NCBI GenBank assembly: GCA_008931825.1
Contig: QXVZ01008357.1
Span: 1 to 45,755, forward strand
Direction of reading: 5' to 3'
Length of the DNA stretch: 45,755 bases
Origin: Phallusia fumigata
Lineage: Eukaryota > Chordata > Ascidiacea > Phlebobranchia > Ascidiidae
The notes beneath the pieces are model-generated. The model saw nothing but the letters and a program-made list of their open reading frames with translations. It did not search any database and was not told the origin of the DNA. How positions within the stretch are numbered: position 1 is the stretch's first letter; the number at the start of each line of letters is the position of its first letter. The position numbers and the translations under genes are program-made. Of the stretch, positions 12,866 to 23,358 are shown one piece after another.

Positions 12866-12958
12866 AGTTTTTTTTTCACTGGGTTCGAACCTGGGACGAT
12901 CCCGAGAATGATCCCGAGAACGAATCCCGATCAGTTTTTGTCTGTATGGGGGGTCCCT
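12866..12958 (-). repeat. tRNA-derived SINE fragment (family 1)
   Basis: A T-run (the poly-A tail on the minus strand) is followed by GGGTTCGAACC, a match to the tRNA B-box. Then come CCCGAGAA...GAATCCCGATCAG and TGTCTGTATGGG blocks, as in the copies near 14130 and 26665. The half corresponding to the SINE 5' end is missing. Internal duplication of the GATCCCGAGAA segment is visible. Confidence 0.7.
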
Positions 12959-13089
12959 GATTTATAGTTGTTTACTGCCTGCTAGCGGCATGTTAGTGGT
13001 TGGTAAAGTATAAATTTTACAATACTGTTCGAAACCTACTGCTTTGGACGTTTAATGAGGTTTGAGGTTTGATTTTCAGTTACAAATAA

Positions 13090-13280
13090 TATAAACCATG
13101 AGATATATAAATCTTGGATTTGCTTAGCGTGCTACCAATGTATGGAGGCACACAAACTACCTTTATCCAATAAGTCAACGATGCTTGGAAAAATTTACGT
13201 GGGGAGGAAAAGAGCTTGGCTTTTACATTGGGTTTTTCTACAGCACGATTGCAGGATATACCTAACTAGAGCAAACCGGA
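13090..13280. repeat. Interspersed repeat copy (family R3), second block
   Basis: The block around ATGTATGGAGGCACACAAA near 13136, followed by a GATGCTTGGAAAAAT-like segment and GGGGAGGAAAAG, reappears at about 25360-25470. The similarity runs for roughly 100 bases, so the two are diverged copies of one repeat. Confidence 0.6.
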
Positions 13281-14127
13281 TTAACAGGGTGCATATCGTT
13301 AATAACCTGATTGATCAAATAATTATAACTGCAATGTAAATGTTGTTTGTTAACCACCGAAGCACACCGTCTAAACATTTTTTTTTGTTTTTGCGCCCAA
13401 ATAATTTGAAGCAAACCAATGTTTCTTCAAAGAGTTAGGAGCAAAACTTATACAAGATTAAATTAACCTTCCGCATATGTATTTGTACTTTATTGCATGT
13501 AGACCGACCAGTATATAAGTTTACCAAACATTCTGAGTTGTGACTGGCATGGTAGTTTGTAGATTGGTCCTCATCAGATAAGACTAAGGCAATACCAATA
13601 CGTATTTCACGGGGAAGTTTAGTGCTCATCAAATTTAAGATTGATCGCTATTAGACCACATGAAACAACAAAGGACTTGCGTACATTTTGGTGCTTAAAA
13701 TATCATTTGGGAGGATTACTTTTCGAGCGTGGCCATCAACAACTGCTGCTATGTTTGGATTTGGCAGTTATCAAAAGGGGAACTACAAAAGAAAAGAGCA
13801 ACAACGGCGCAATAGCTTAACTCGAAATGGCTTAGCAAATACAAATCATCAAGTCAATAATTTTATTTCAGCAGGACGTTTAATTAACAAACGCGATGGC
13901 CTTGGTAAAAAAAAATTATTAGTAAACACCACTGCATTGAATAAAAATCTGCAAAGTGTTTTTCCGCTTGCATTACTTTCAAAAACAATAAAACTTTTTC
14001 ATATTTCTTTCAAAAGTCATAACACTCAGTCATAATATTTAAACAAACGCCGCAAAGTCTAGTTTTAAAGTTTTTCGTTTTATGCATCATCAAAATAACA
14101 CAACACAACGTTCTGCAGCTGCTAGTA

Positions 14128-14240
14128 ATAGGACCGCGACGATCCAAAGCACGAATCCCGATCAGGTTTTTTACGTGTGTATATGTGTCGAGCGCCTCAG
14201 CCCTTTCGACCCAGTGTCCGCTTCACTTGGTTTGGTTTAA
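14128..14240 (-). repeat. SINE family 1 fragment lacking the B-box
   Basis: Shares the ACGAATCCCGATCAGG, TGTGTCGAGCG...TCAGCCCTTTCGACC and GTCCGCTTCAC-like blocks with the copy at 26665-26840, in the same orientation. The poly-A side and the B-box are absent. A TTGATTGATTGATTGAT microsatellite lies separately near 14563-14585. Confidence 0.6.
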
Positions 14241-14959
14241 ACCAGTGATTCTTAACGTGCGCGCCAGCGCCCTCCTAGGGACGTTTGCAATCAGTGACGG
14301 GGCGCTAGGGAATAAATGAGCGATGCAGAAGCGCTAAGAAAAAGTTGGGCAATTAAAACGGAATACAATAAAAAGCGAAAGTTTGTTACTTTTCTCTTCA
14401 AACGACCAATCCAAGTAAATTGGTCAAATGTTTCGATAGTATTGTCTATTTCTTTTCTAAATGCACTCTGATCAAATGAGTATATCCCTGCCACACAATC
14501 ATCCGCATTTTCATTTTTTTAATTCTCGTTTTTGGTTTGATTTTCAGTGGCACAAATAAACATTTGATTGATTGATTGATTTGATTGGAATATTGCTGAG
14601 GAAAAATATTCATTTAATTTTTTTGTCATTTGATGCAGTTGTTATTGGCCGGTACGAGAAAAACCGTTGAGAAACACTAATTTAAACCGTAAGCAAGGTG
14701 AGTTTATTTAAACTAAACTAAACTAAACCTATAGTTTTTTAGCCAAACCTGTCATTTGTCACCATCTCGCGGCAAAAATATTCGCGGAAGATTTGAATGC
14801 TCTTTTAGCTCATCTGTTGCATTTTACAAACATTGTTTGAAATGTAAAACCGATAATAAAGTTTGGTGGTATTCTGTCTTTGAACTAACTTCATCTAGCA
14901 AAAAAAGGACAAATATAAATTAAATGTTACTTTGACAAAACCCTAACAAAATCGCATGT

Positions 14960-15110
14960 AGCTTTTTGCAAGGTCATTCGGGTGTCTAAAGTGGGGAGTC
15001 AAAACCTATAGTTGTAGTGGTGAATTCGAAAATCGAAATCCCGTTGACCAACAGTTGGACAACGGATTTGCATTACAAGGACAACGGGTTTGCATTACAG
15101 GTCGATCGCG
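14960..15110. repeat. Possible SINE family 2 tail next to the RT relic
   Basis: Contains ATCGAAATCCCG followed by CAACAGTTGGACAACGG and TTTGCATTACA. This arrangement matches the 3' part of the repeats at 21400-21545 and 22073-22215. The TTTGCATTACA segment is repeated twice (about 15067 and 15090). Confidence 0.5.
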
Positions 15111-15745
15111 ATTGATCGGTCAATGGTCTAGTCTTAATACAAATATTTCGCGGGTCGTGTACATATGATTCAAACAGATTTGCAAAACATTCCGTATTGT
15201 CCAGACTATCCAACAGGATTCGCATGGCGCGAACAAACGTTGCACCTATATTAATCATGGCTATGGCATTTTCAGAAAGTGTCCCATCCGTGGGTCACGA
15301 ACACTGTCATGTAGATATCCTTTTTGGCGACGGGAATCTGCCAGTATCCCTTTGTCAGATCACCTTTTGTAAAGTACTTGCTGGTTAATAAATCATGAAA
15401 CTCTTAATCTGTAGTCGGCATTGGTTCATTATCCAACACGGTCACTTTATTTAACTTCCGGTAGTCGATACAGATCCTGTTCGATCCGTTATTCTTTTTG
15501 ACGAGAACCACGGGTGAAGGGAACGCTGATTGCGCCCTGCGAATAATACCTTTCCCTGACATCTCCTCAATATCCCTCTGTAAACCATTCCTCAGTTTCT
15601 AGGGATCTGCGCCGGGCTTCGATCGAATCTGCTTACTGTCTGTCAGCTCTATGCGGTTTTCGGTAAAATCCTTTTCTCTAGGAACGTCACTGAAAAATCT
15701 CTTCGTACATTTTGAAGAGGTCTGTAGCCTGGGCCTTTTAATCTT
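15060..15745 (-). pseudogene. Dead Ty3/gypsy-type reverse transcriptase fragment
   Basis: Minus-strand translation gives ordered hallmarks of Ty3/gypsy RT. SPVVLVKK lies near 15490-15520, then CIDYRKLNKVT near 15440-15475, a GDLTKGYWQIP-like segment near 15330-15375, and GATFVRAMRILLDSLDN near 15200-15245. Stop codons interrupt the frame (near 15395 and 15600), and more than one frame is needed. The position of the catalytic Y-x-D-D box reads YVHDP, so an essential aspartate is replaced. No LTRs, gag or integrase were recognised nearby. This is an old, inactive relic. Confidence 0.8.
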
Positions 15746-16239
15746 TCGTTAATCCTTACCCAAACTCCCCCCAGGGGTCTTCCCTAAATTTGCAATTGCC
15801 AACTCACACCTGCTCAATCATTTGGCTCTCTTTTGCATGTAAACCTGTCGTGTTACTTTTTGTAACATACACCTTCAATATGTTGGTGTGAAAGGTTATA
15901 TGTTTTCTATTTCCCTAGATGCGCGGAATTGAAATGCCAATAGTGCACAAGGCATTTCAATAGGTCGAGAACTTGGCCAAATGGTTCAACATCTTCGACC
16001 CGTGCTCAGCCATACGTTAAATATAGTAAATATATATTGATGGAATCTCGAAAATACAGTGATGCCAAGCAATAGTAATTGTACCTAACAGTGTTAAGAT
16101 TGGGCAAGCTTTAATGGTGCTTGGAATATAGTTGTGGTGGTGGCGGACTTACCCTAATCAATATATGCGTCGTAGATATTTAACTGATATCATTTATATA
16201 CGTTATTGCCTATCGCCATTTGAAACTGTTGCAAATTTT

Positions 16240-16738
16240 GCTTTTGACTTTTGCATATTTATGGCATAATTTGTTGATACAAAGTGTCAGTTTCAATTGA
16301 AAACCAAAGTTTACTGAAAAAAACTGGAATGCGTCGTCTTCCACTGTCACCGTTTTATTGTCGGACAATTATGGATGACCAAAAGCGAAGTTTCCGAAAC
16401 ACACATCATTGCAGCTCAAATAAAATATACAACAGCGGCACAATAAATCATAAAAATGCACAAATGCAACTTTGCCAACTGGTTTGAAATCCGAGCAGTT
16501 ACACAAATAAACGAAACGTTTGATGACAAAACGTTTAGCTGTAAACATTGGCAAAAACACGTTAACAGGTTAACATTCAACATGTACTCGAACTGTGGTT
16601 ACAATAACGGAAATTGGATAGGCTACGCACATAAACTTCTACAGACCAGGGCACAAAGTGTAACACGTGTTAATCTAACCTAACATATGTACAGTCTTTT
16701 GTTAATGCTTGTTATGCTGTTTATACTAAACATGTGAC
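16240..16738. other. Intergenic, 3' flank of B2; nothing recognised
   Basis: Short open frames on both strands (such as 16284-16487 and 16456-16683) overlap each other in different frames and carry no recognisable motif. No clear polyadenylation signal for B2 was found. Confidence 0.4.
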
Positions 16739-18901
16739 CTAATCGTGAACGCCCAATCCCCCTAGTGATGGCTGTTTTAGCATCTGCTTGGCCTTAGTTA
16801 TGTGTTGCAGCCTTTCATTTTCGTCGTCAAAGTCAGTTGCCTGCTGAAATACTTGGATTGTCCAAGACAACGCTTCAGCTCCTTTGTCTTGGCGGGATAG
16901 CATGAGGTACGTGACACCCAAGTTGTTGGAAAATATGCCGTACCACTTTCTTTGGGAGACCTCATCGCCGTAAGTATTTCTCAAAAACTTTAACGCACTC
17001 TCAAGCAACTGTGCTCTTCCTTCGTCGTCATCGGCGTATAGCAGCAAAATCTCCATGCAGTGGAATGTGGCGATTCTGATCTGAATGAGATTTTTGTGGA
17101 TGTCTGCGCTTGGGGCTGTTTGCTGTATGTGTTCGAACAGCGGCCATACCCCCTTTATACAGTATCGCCTTAAAAATGGTTTAACTGCCTTGTTGTTTTC
17201 AGAGGCCTTTCCGGCAGCTTCTCTTAGAACGGTCATGCATTTCAACTTGTTGGCAGTGTCAAGAACAGTAAAGATGTTCATGTCTGCAATTTTAGCTGCG
17301 ACAAGGCACAACAAGATGGCTTCAAATGGTTTGCCATCTTTTTCCACTGTCTTTTCCGCTAGGCGCAAAACGCTTTGAAACGTTTCACCCATGTTTCGGA
17401 CCAGAGAAACAATTTTGTCGAATACTTTGTTGGCCTGTTGATCACGGTTGGTAAGCATCAAGCTGAGACAGTACTGCATCAGGAATCTAATATCTCGCTT
17501 GTCATGATCGAACTGGTGAACTTTTTCATGAACACCAAAAGCCTGGTACAGATCTCCGGTGCTGTGTATGGCTTCTATTGTCTCTGTACAAAATAAATAT
17601 TGAAGTATATTTCAGCAATCAGAGATAAGAACCGGACGTAATGCTGCGTGGGTTTAAGCTCAACCCCCGCTCTCACATAACCCTCTAAAAATTATATGAA
17701 TCAAACACCGTTTCTGTTGGTTTACTTGTCAAAAATTCTGCTTCTAGATTTTCTTTGCCTCCAAACAATATCAGAATTTGGCTTGAGAAGAGAACACCCC
17801 TGCGACATTGGTCACATGTTTACGGGCAAGTGAAACAAGCGAAGCGTGTCAGTTGCCTTTTTTGTGTTGCGCGCGTGTTGTATTGTACTTTTTGACTTAC
17901 GCGTCATTCGATTATTCGGGTTTGAAACAAACAGCCGCTACAATATTATGTTTTCTTCCTAGTCCAACATTGCTTAAAATCCAAGTAAACTGCTCCAATC
18001 CACGCATCGGTAAACGCGTTACTATTGCATCACACATACTAAAACCGCCAAAAGAAAAATAACAAAGCTGAACAGTTACCTTCGTGCGAAATCATCCAAT
18101 CCAAACCAGTTTTCCAGCAGAATGAACCATTGGGAGACGGCTGTTCTGTTGTCCAAAAAGGTTAGGTTAAAATTTTGCAAACTTAGTTTTTCAAAATAGA
18201 AGGTCACTATTGTATATTTTTTGCGAAAATGTATCATATTTTTCTAACTTATGTAAACATAACAAATTTGTTTGCTGTAACTCACCATGTTTTTGAAATG
18301 CTTTCAGTAGTTTTTCTTGCTGGGTTTCTAAAAAATGGTAAATTACATGTCACCATTACATAATAACCAGAAAAAATCAGTGGTTACCAAAAATCCAAGT
18401 ATTTTATTAAAATTTTTAAATTTACGAGTAATGAGTGATTTGAATCACCATCAACACATTATGTGCAACTAGATAAATAATTTAGGTTTGATGAAAGTAC
18501 AAGCATGCTTTCATTTCCTCAACATTATACCTTTGATCGGTTTCCCACTGTTTGCTTCCGCTCCTCCAAGCATTTGCAATAAATCATCTCCTTGGTCTGC
18601 AAAAAGTGTAGAAATAACTGCTGAGATATTTCGCTAATTTATTTTACTATTTCCAATCAAACACATACCATTTTTTCCTTTGGCTGCTGTTTTAGTATTT
18701 AATCCAAATAATTCAAACAGTCCTTGTGGCTCTAAAAGAGGAAAATTGTTATGTGCTCTAATTGGATGTTCTTTTCAATAAGTAAAGATATGTTTTTTTG
18801 TCACATTTATAAACAATGTCCTGCTTTGTTGAAATTTAGAATTGTTTTGTTGTTAAATTAAGTATTACCAGGTTTGACGGCGAATAATTCTTGCAAAATA
18901 G
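16739..18901 (-). CDS. B2: TPR-like family protein, B subfamily, 5' end missing
   Basis: Minus-strand exons: 18901-18869 (tentative acceptor), 18731-18669, 18596-18531, 18327-18286, 18145-18080 and 17583-16739 (stop). All are phase 1-1 with GT-AG borders. The 42-nt exon (ETQQEKLLKAFQKH) and the WKTGLDWMISHE exon are direct counterparts of B1 exons. The upstream ones (EPQGLFELFGLN, DQGDDLLQMLGG) repeat a Leu-rich helix theme and suggest exon duplication. The terminal TPR-like exon is intact and ends PSLGGLGVHD. No exon with an initiator ATG and phase-2 end, as in B1, B3 and B4, could be found before the head-to-head neighbour A2. The 5' end is therefore deleted, replaced, or lost in assembly near the N at 19122. 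Confidence 0.7.
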
Positions 18902-19189
18902 CTGATTTGATTGATGTCTATACCTCACAAGTAAAATGCAAAATGACAAGTTACTTTATATTTTTCGTTTTGTTGCCATGTAGCAAAAGGGTGCCGCGTA
19001 AAAAAAGTAAAAAAAGTTGGAAAACATTGACTTGAGTTTTCAACTCGAGACAATGGCAAAAAAAGTCAACGCAAGACACTGACTTGACTTTCATATCGGA
19101 AAACCACAAATTTTTAGAAAANATTTCATATTCTCAAATTTGAGTGGATGTGCATATTTCTCAAATTTTAAAAGTATGTGTGCTCACAG
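18902..19189. other. Abnormal B2/A2 junction with an N; promoter interval not found
   Basis: Where the other pairs have first exons of both genes and 0.3-0.45 kb of promoter, only 288 bases lie between the last recognisable exons of B2 and A2. Neither the A first exon (13 nt), the A FDLEKIF-type exon, nor the B start exons were found. An N sits at 19122, and imperfect direct repeats of AAAAAAAGT...ACTTGA type flank it. Confidence 0.6.
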
Positions 19190-20043
19190 ATAATATTTCG
19201 ACGTATTTTGCCAATGGCCAGTTTGACGAGGCATTCGGCGTGTTGGATGAAAGAAATAGAATGGGGGTGGAGCTAAGAAACGCCCCCTCTCTCCTCAACT
19301 ATGGTGCAAGCCTATTGGCAACTGAACGTAACTACGACGACATCAAAAAACAACTAAAATCGATTATTGCCACTGTTAATCCAACAAGCAAAGCTGTTTT
19401 GCGTTTAGTTAAAAAATTGCGCAAGCAGGGCAAGTGTTTCGCCGCTTTGATTATTGACGAATTAAGTTTTGATATTTTTTTCAATGCTGATGAGCCATAT
19501 GAAACTTTCGGGATAAATGGAGATTTTGTTAGTAGTATGAGGCAAACCATCACGGCCATGGTTGAAACTCAAGAAAGTATGGACATTTTTGTCCAACGTG
19601 TTATTCTTCCTAAAATGTACAGCATGAAACAAAGGCTTTTAGAATTAAACAACATTGACCCGTACTTTCTATGTGTGAAATCTGCGTATGTAACGCACTG
19701 CATTGAAGTTTGTGAACCAAATGAAGAGGCACGAATTAAAGTTATTTTGGATACTATTAATTACATGCGGGAGACAATGGGAGATAAAAAGATAAAAAAT
19801 CACCAGATATATGGCACGCTCTGCAGAAACTTGGGATCAACTTATCTCAAAATGGGTTCAAGAAATAATGCCATCGATTGGTGTAAGGAGGCACTGGACT
19901 GCTTTGACTTGGCAACTGACTTCGAAATCGCAGAAAAAAAAGAAAAATATATTACAGACACCAATACGGCATTGCGCAGGGCTCGAGGGGAAGAGGAAGA
20001 AATTGGAATTGGTTTCGGGCAAAGACAAATTAATATTTCCTGA
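19190..20043 (+). CDS. A2: TPR-like family protein, terminal exon only
   Basis: The large A-type exon begins after a ...GTGCTCACAG acceptor with D-N-I-S-T-Y-F-A-N-G-Q-F, aligning with A1. It stays open to the stop (283 residues). It contains AFGVLDERNRMGVELRNA, a conserved middle, a TPR-like hairpin LCRNLGSTYLKMGSRNNAID, and the C-terminal EEEIGIGF shared with A1. No upstream A exons were found. The in-frame codons before the acceptor contain no ATG, only a GTG at 19144, so a native start is not visible. Either a 5'-truncated gene or an assembly collapse. AATAAA lies at 20167-20172. The unbroken frame suggests recent function or recent loss. Confidence 0.7.
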
Positions 20044-20729
20044 TTGTCCAATCCCGAAACGTCATTGTTTTGTTGTGTGCCTATGTCAATTATTGTATGT
20101 ACTATGCTTGTATAGAGGATATCCTGTTGTATATTGAAACCTACGCTAGGTAGTGTGTAACTTTGAAATAAAAATGGTATTCATTTATGAAACACATTTC
20201 GTTGTGTTGCAAAGGATGCTGAAAGCCATTAGCCTTAATTTTAAACTATCACAAAGAAGCTGCCAAGATAAATTTAATTGTTTATGTACCTTGGACAACA
20301 AGTCTGTTTTGTCCGATACACGGAGTGCAAAAATTGCGTGCGCATAAGATGCTGACACACAAAAAACGACGGGGCAAACACAAAGGCAAAATATTTCACG
20401 GACCACCTTCCAAAACCGAATTTTTTTAAAATCCCATCCATGGGTATGTTTCCATTTCAGGCAATATTTACTTCACACAACACTAGACTATGTAGGTGAC
20501 AAAGGCGACAATAAAGTTGAAAATACAAACGCATTAAGGGGAAAGCAGCATGGTATATTGTGGCACAGGCAGGTCAAGAAAAAAATTGCTCCTTGAGCGA
20601 TCCCGCTTTAAAGGCTTTTTTATTGTTTACTTATGTATTTGAAACGCATATTAAGAGGAAAAATGGAATGGGTTCCTTGTAGCTTCGCATCAAATAGCTT
20701 TACCAAGTACCATCTAAATTTTTGTAACA
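20044..20729. other. 3' flank of A2; no gene seen
   Basis: Contains the AATAAA of A2 at 20167-20172. The remaining short open frames are on opposite strands of each other and show no domain or splice structure. Confidence 0.4.
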
Positions 20730-21180
20730 TGAGGTTTATTGCTTTGCAGGATTGTTACATGAGGTTATTGCTTCGCAGAAATTAATTTTTGTTCCACCAT
20801 TTACACAGTTACAATAAACATGGTTACTGCTGCCAGAAAACATAGGCATTGGAGTGTGATTTGAGCTGCTGACGACAGCTACCATTCCTTTGCCCAAAGT
20901 TTCGAAAACCGGAGTCAAACTGCAAAATCATCCTGCTTTAAACCAGTGTTTCTCTAAAGCAGAACTGTGTTTTGAAAGGGAGGGGGTTAAACGATAAACC
21001 CTGCTTTATTTCTACTGGAAATCGCGAACCAGTTACCCAACGCTCCTGCAAACGAAAGTTACGTTCTACTAAAGAAACACTTTTTTCAATACTTTCAGAT
21101 AATGTGAAAATATATTTCATTATCAATGTTGATCATGAATTAATAAAAACTGATTCCTGGTAATATTTTTTTGAATTGTT
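20730..21180. repeat. Local duplication, copy 1
   Basis: The stretch with CAGCTACCATTCCTTTG, TTTCGAAAACCGGAGTCAAA, ATCCTGCTTTAAACCAG and AACCAGTTACCCAACG recurs with many substitutions at about 21680-21970. A short GTTACATGAGGTTATTGCTT-type motif is also repeated within 20730-20780. Non-coding as far as can be seen. Confidence 0.6.
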
Positions 21181-21399
21181 ACAATGTTGCCTTACATGCG
21201 GTCGTTTTTATTTTTATTTTTAATTGTCTGCATCGTCGTGCCAAGATTCCTTTAGTAAAACTGTTTAAGTCTGTTTTTGAAGAAGGGAATGAAACATCTG
21301 TCCACGTACGTTATCTAGCTTTAAAATGCCACTGTAACAAAACCAGCTATAAAGGTCATCACTGTATAGATTGAAGGGAAGCTGTAATTTCATAGCTTA

Positions 21400-21545
21400 A
21401 CTGAGGTTATTCGGTTGACTGAAGCGGAAAAGTCAATGGCTTTATTTGTAGTGGCAACCTCTAGTGAAGTGGGATCGAAACCCCCTGTTGGACAATAGTA
21501 GGATAACGGGTTTGCATTACAGCAAGTGGGGTTTTCCTTCTATTG
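21400..21545. repeat. tRNA-like SINE family 2, copy 1
   Basis: GAGGTTATTCGGTTGACTGA (A-box-like: TTGACTGAAGCGG) is followed about 50 bases later by GGGATCGAAACCCCC (B-box-like). Then come GACAATAGTAGGATAACGGG and TTTGCATTACAG. The spacing and order of the two boxes fit a tRNA-derived promoter. Confidence 0.55.
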
Positions 21546-21605
21546 AAATGGTAAGGTAAAACCAAATAATACGTGTAGATATCCAAAATTGCCGTGGATT
21601 GTTAC

Positions 21606-21690
21606 ATGAGGTCGCATTCGGTTGACTGAAGCTGAAAAGTCAATGAGACCCCCATTAGACAATAGTTGAATAGCAGGTTTGCGTCAGCTA
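21606..21690. repeat. SINE family 2, copy 2, internally deleted
   Basis: GCATTCGGTTGACTGAAGC...AAAGTCAATG is joined directly to ACCCCCATTAGACAATAGTT and TTTGCGT. The stretch between the A-box-like and B-box-like parts is missing compared with the copies at 21400 and 22073. Confidence 0.5.
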
Positions 21691-21970
21691 CCATCCCTTT
21701 GTTCAAGGTTTCGGAAACTTGAGTCAAATTGCAAAATCATCATGTTTTAAACCAGCGTCTCTCAAAAGCAGAAATGTGTTTTCAAAAAGGAACTATATAG
21801 TTTCGCTGCTTATTTGGGGTCTGAAAAGATAAAGTCTGCTTTGTTGCTGCTGAAAATCCCAAACCAATTACCCAACGGGATTTTCGCAAATAGTTTAATA
21901 TATTTTATTATCAATGTTATTCTAGGTAATAATAATTTAGTTAGAAACGTTGACAATGTTACCTCATGTG
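21690..21970. repeat. Local duplication, copy 2
   Basis: Diverged duplicate of 20840-21180: CAGCTACCATCCCTTTG, AAACTTGAGTCAAATTGCAA, TTTTAAACCAGCG and CCAATTACCCAACGGG appear in the same order. Confidence 0.55.
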
Positions 21971-22072
21971 GCCGTTTTCATTTTTTTATTATTTCGCATC
22001 TTCGCATCGGTTGGCGTGCTTGTAAAGTCGGTCTAGGGCGAAGAGGAAATTGTACGTAGTCTCATAGCTTTA

Positions 22073-22335
22073 CCGAGGTTATTCGGTTGGCTAAAGCGGA
22101 AAAGTCAATGCCTATATTTGTAGTAGTAACCTTTAGTGAATTAAGATCGAAACCTCGTTTAACAACAGTTGAATAACGGGTTTGCATCACAACAAGGGGT
22201 TTTCCATTTATTGGTGTAATGGAACCATCTTTTCCTACCTTTGCACGAGATTATTCGGGTGGCTGAAGCGGCAAAGCCGTGGTTATACACTAACCCCTAA
22301 TAAAAATAAGACCGAAACCCCCAATATATCTTGAC
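22073..22335. repeat. SINE family 2, copies 3 and 4
   Basis: Copy 3 (22073-22215) runs from GAGGTTATTCGGTTGGCTAA through AAGATCGAAACC to TTTGCATCACAACAAGGGG. Copy 4 (about 22246-22335) runs from GAGATTATTCGGGTGGCTGA to AGACCGAAACCCCC. Both share the A-box-like GGCTRAAGCGG and the B-box-like segment of copy 1. Confidence 0.55.
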
Positions 22336-22689
22336 ATTGGAGCGTGATATGTATGGCTAATGTTGTTCAGTATCCGCTTTACCCAATCGCATCATAACTG
22401 CTCTAAAGTTTGGGAGTGAATTGTCGCATGTAGTTTTGTACACCTCCTTTGTTTAGAACTTGAACCGCAAGCCGATTGCAAAAAATACCAACCGAACTCG
22501 AAACGATTGCAGCAAACTTTTTTTCGCATACAGACAATTTAGCTAATACTCAATAAGCCATTGTGAAATGTGGGTTACAGCTCTTCGTCGGAAATAAAGA
22601 AAGTGCCAACTAATAATTTGCTGAAATTAGAAACATACATCTTTACCGCCAACTACTGTTCGTACGGGGTGAGGGGGCACAATAAATTT

Positions 22690-23358
22690 GGATACTGCGT
22701 TGTTACTAGAAAATGTTTTTAACTATATATATATGTATAATGGGCATGTTAAAAATTTATTAGGGTAGGACAATATTAATAAATCTGTCTGCTAATCATC
22801 TCGTTTTGATACCATTTTAGTTCCAAATGAGCGGCATTTGTTGGGTAAAGTGGTGTTGTTGCATCTGATACAAAAAGAACAAAAGACAAATTCCACTAAA
22901 GAGACAAAATAGTGCACACCAAACGGAAACGCAACGATCATTTTACTGTTAAGCTAATCATCGTCAATGCTAACGCAGAAATACAGAACGAGAAGAATGT
23001 TTTTGTAAATTACAACCATTACTCTTTAAAATATTTAAATTATCCCCATGAGAACTGAGCACCCTTGTTAAGAATAAGTTGTGGTCAATGCGTGCGCCAC
23101 ACCATGACACGTTGGAAAACACAGTTTTAGACAAGGGGAGGTTTGCATGTTAACTCTTTTAAGGTGTAGAAGAGATAAAACGATATGTAAATAACATATT
23201 TTTTTGTGTTATCTTAAAATCGAGAACAGATTTTTTCAATTAGGTCCCAAAATCATAACCCCAAATATTAACAGTGAAAAAACATGCACACATACAGAAA
23301 CGGTAATCTAACATTTACAACATTAAAACAAATAAACCACATGGTAGATGAAACTATA
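22690..23358. repeat. Duplicated 3' flank of a B gene, copy 1
   Basis: The sequence from about 22740 (GTTAAAAATTTATTAGGGTA) through CAAATGAGCGGCATTTGTTG and GTCAATGCGTGCGCCAC to the B pseudogene stop is matched base for base, with substitutions, at 33135-33752 beside B4. The pseudogene at 23359 and B4 are thus copies of one duplicated unit. Confidence 0.75.

Noticed and set aside
12881-12895. Possible tRNA gene from the GGTTCGAACC box
   Set aside because: No cloverleaf or A-box at the right distance; the shared flanks with 14128 and 26665 show a SINE.
13688-14035. 115-codon open frame, Lys/Asn-rich
   Set aside because: No recognisable motif, no splice context and no paralogue here; composition fits AT-rich non-coding DNA.
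19144-19189. GTG start for A2 upstream of its acceptor
   Set aside because: The codons before 19190 do not match any A gene; the CAG acceptor and phase agree with the paralogues.
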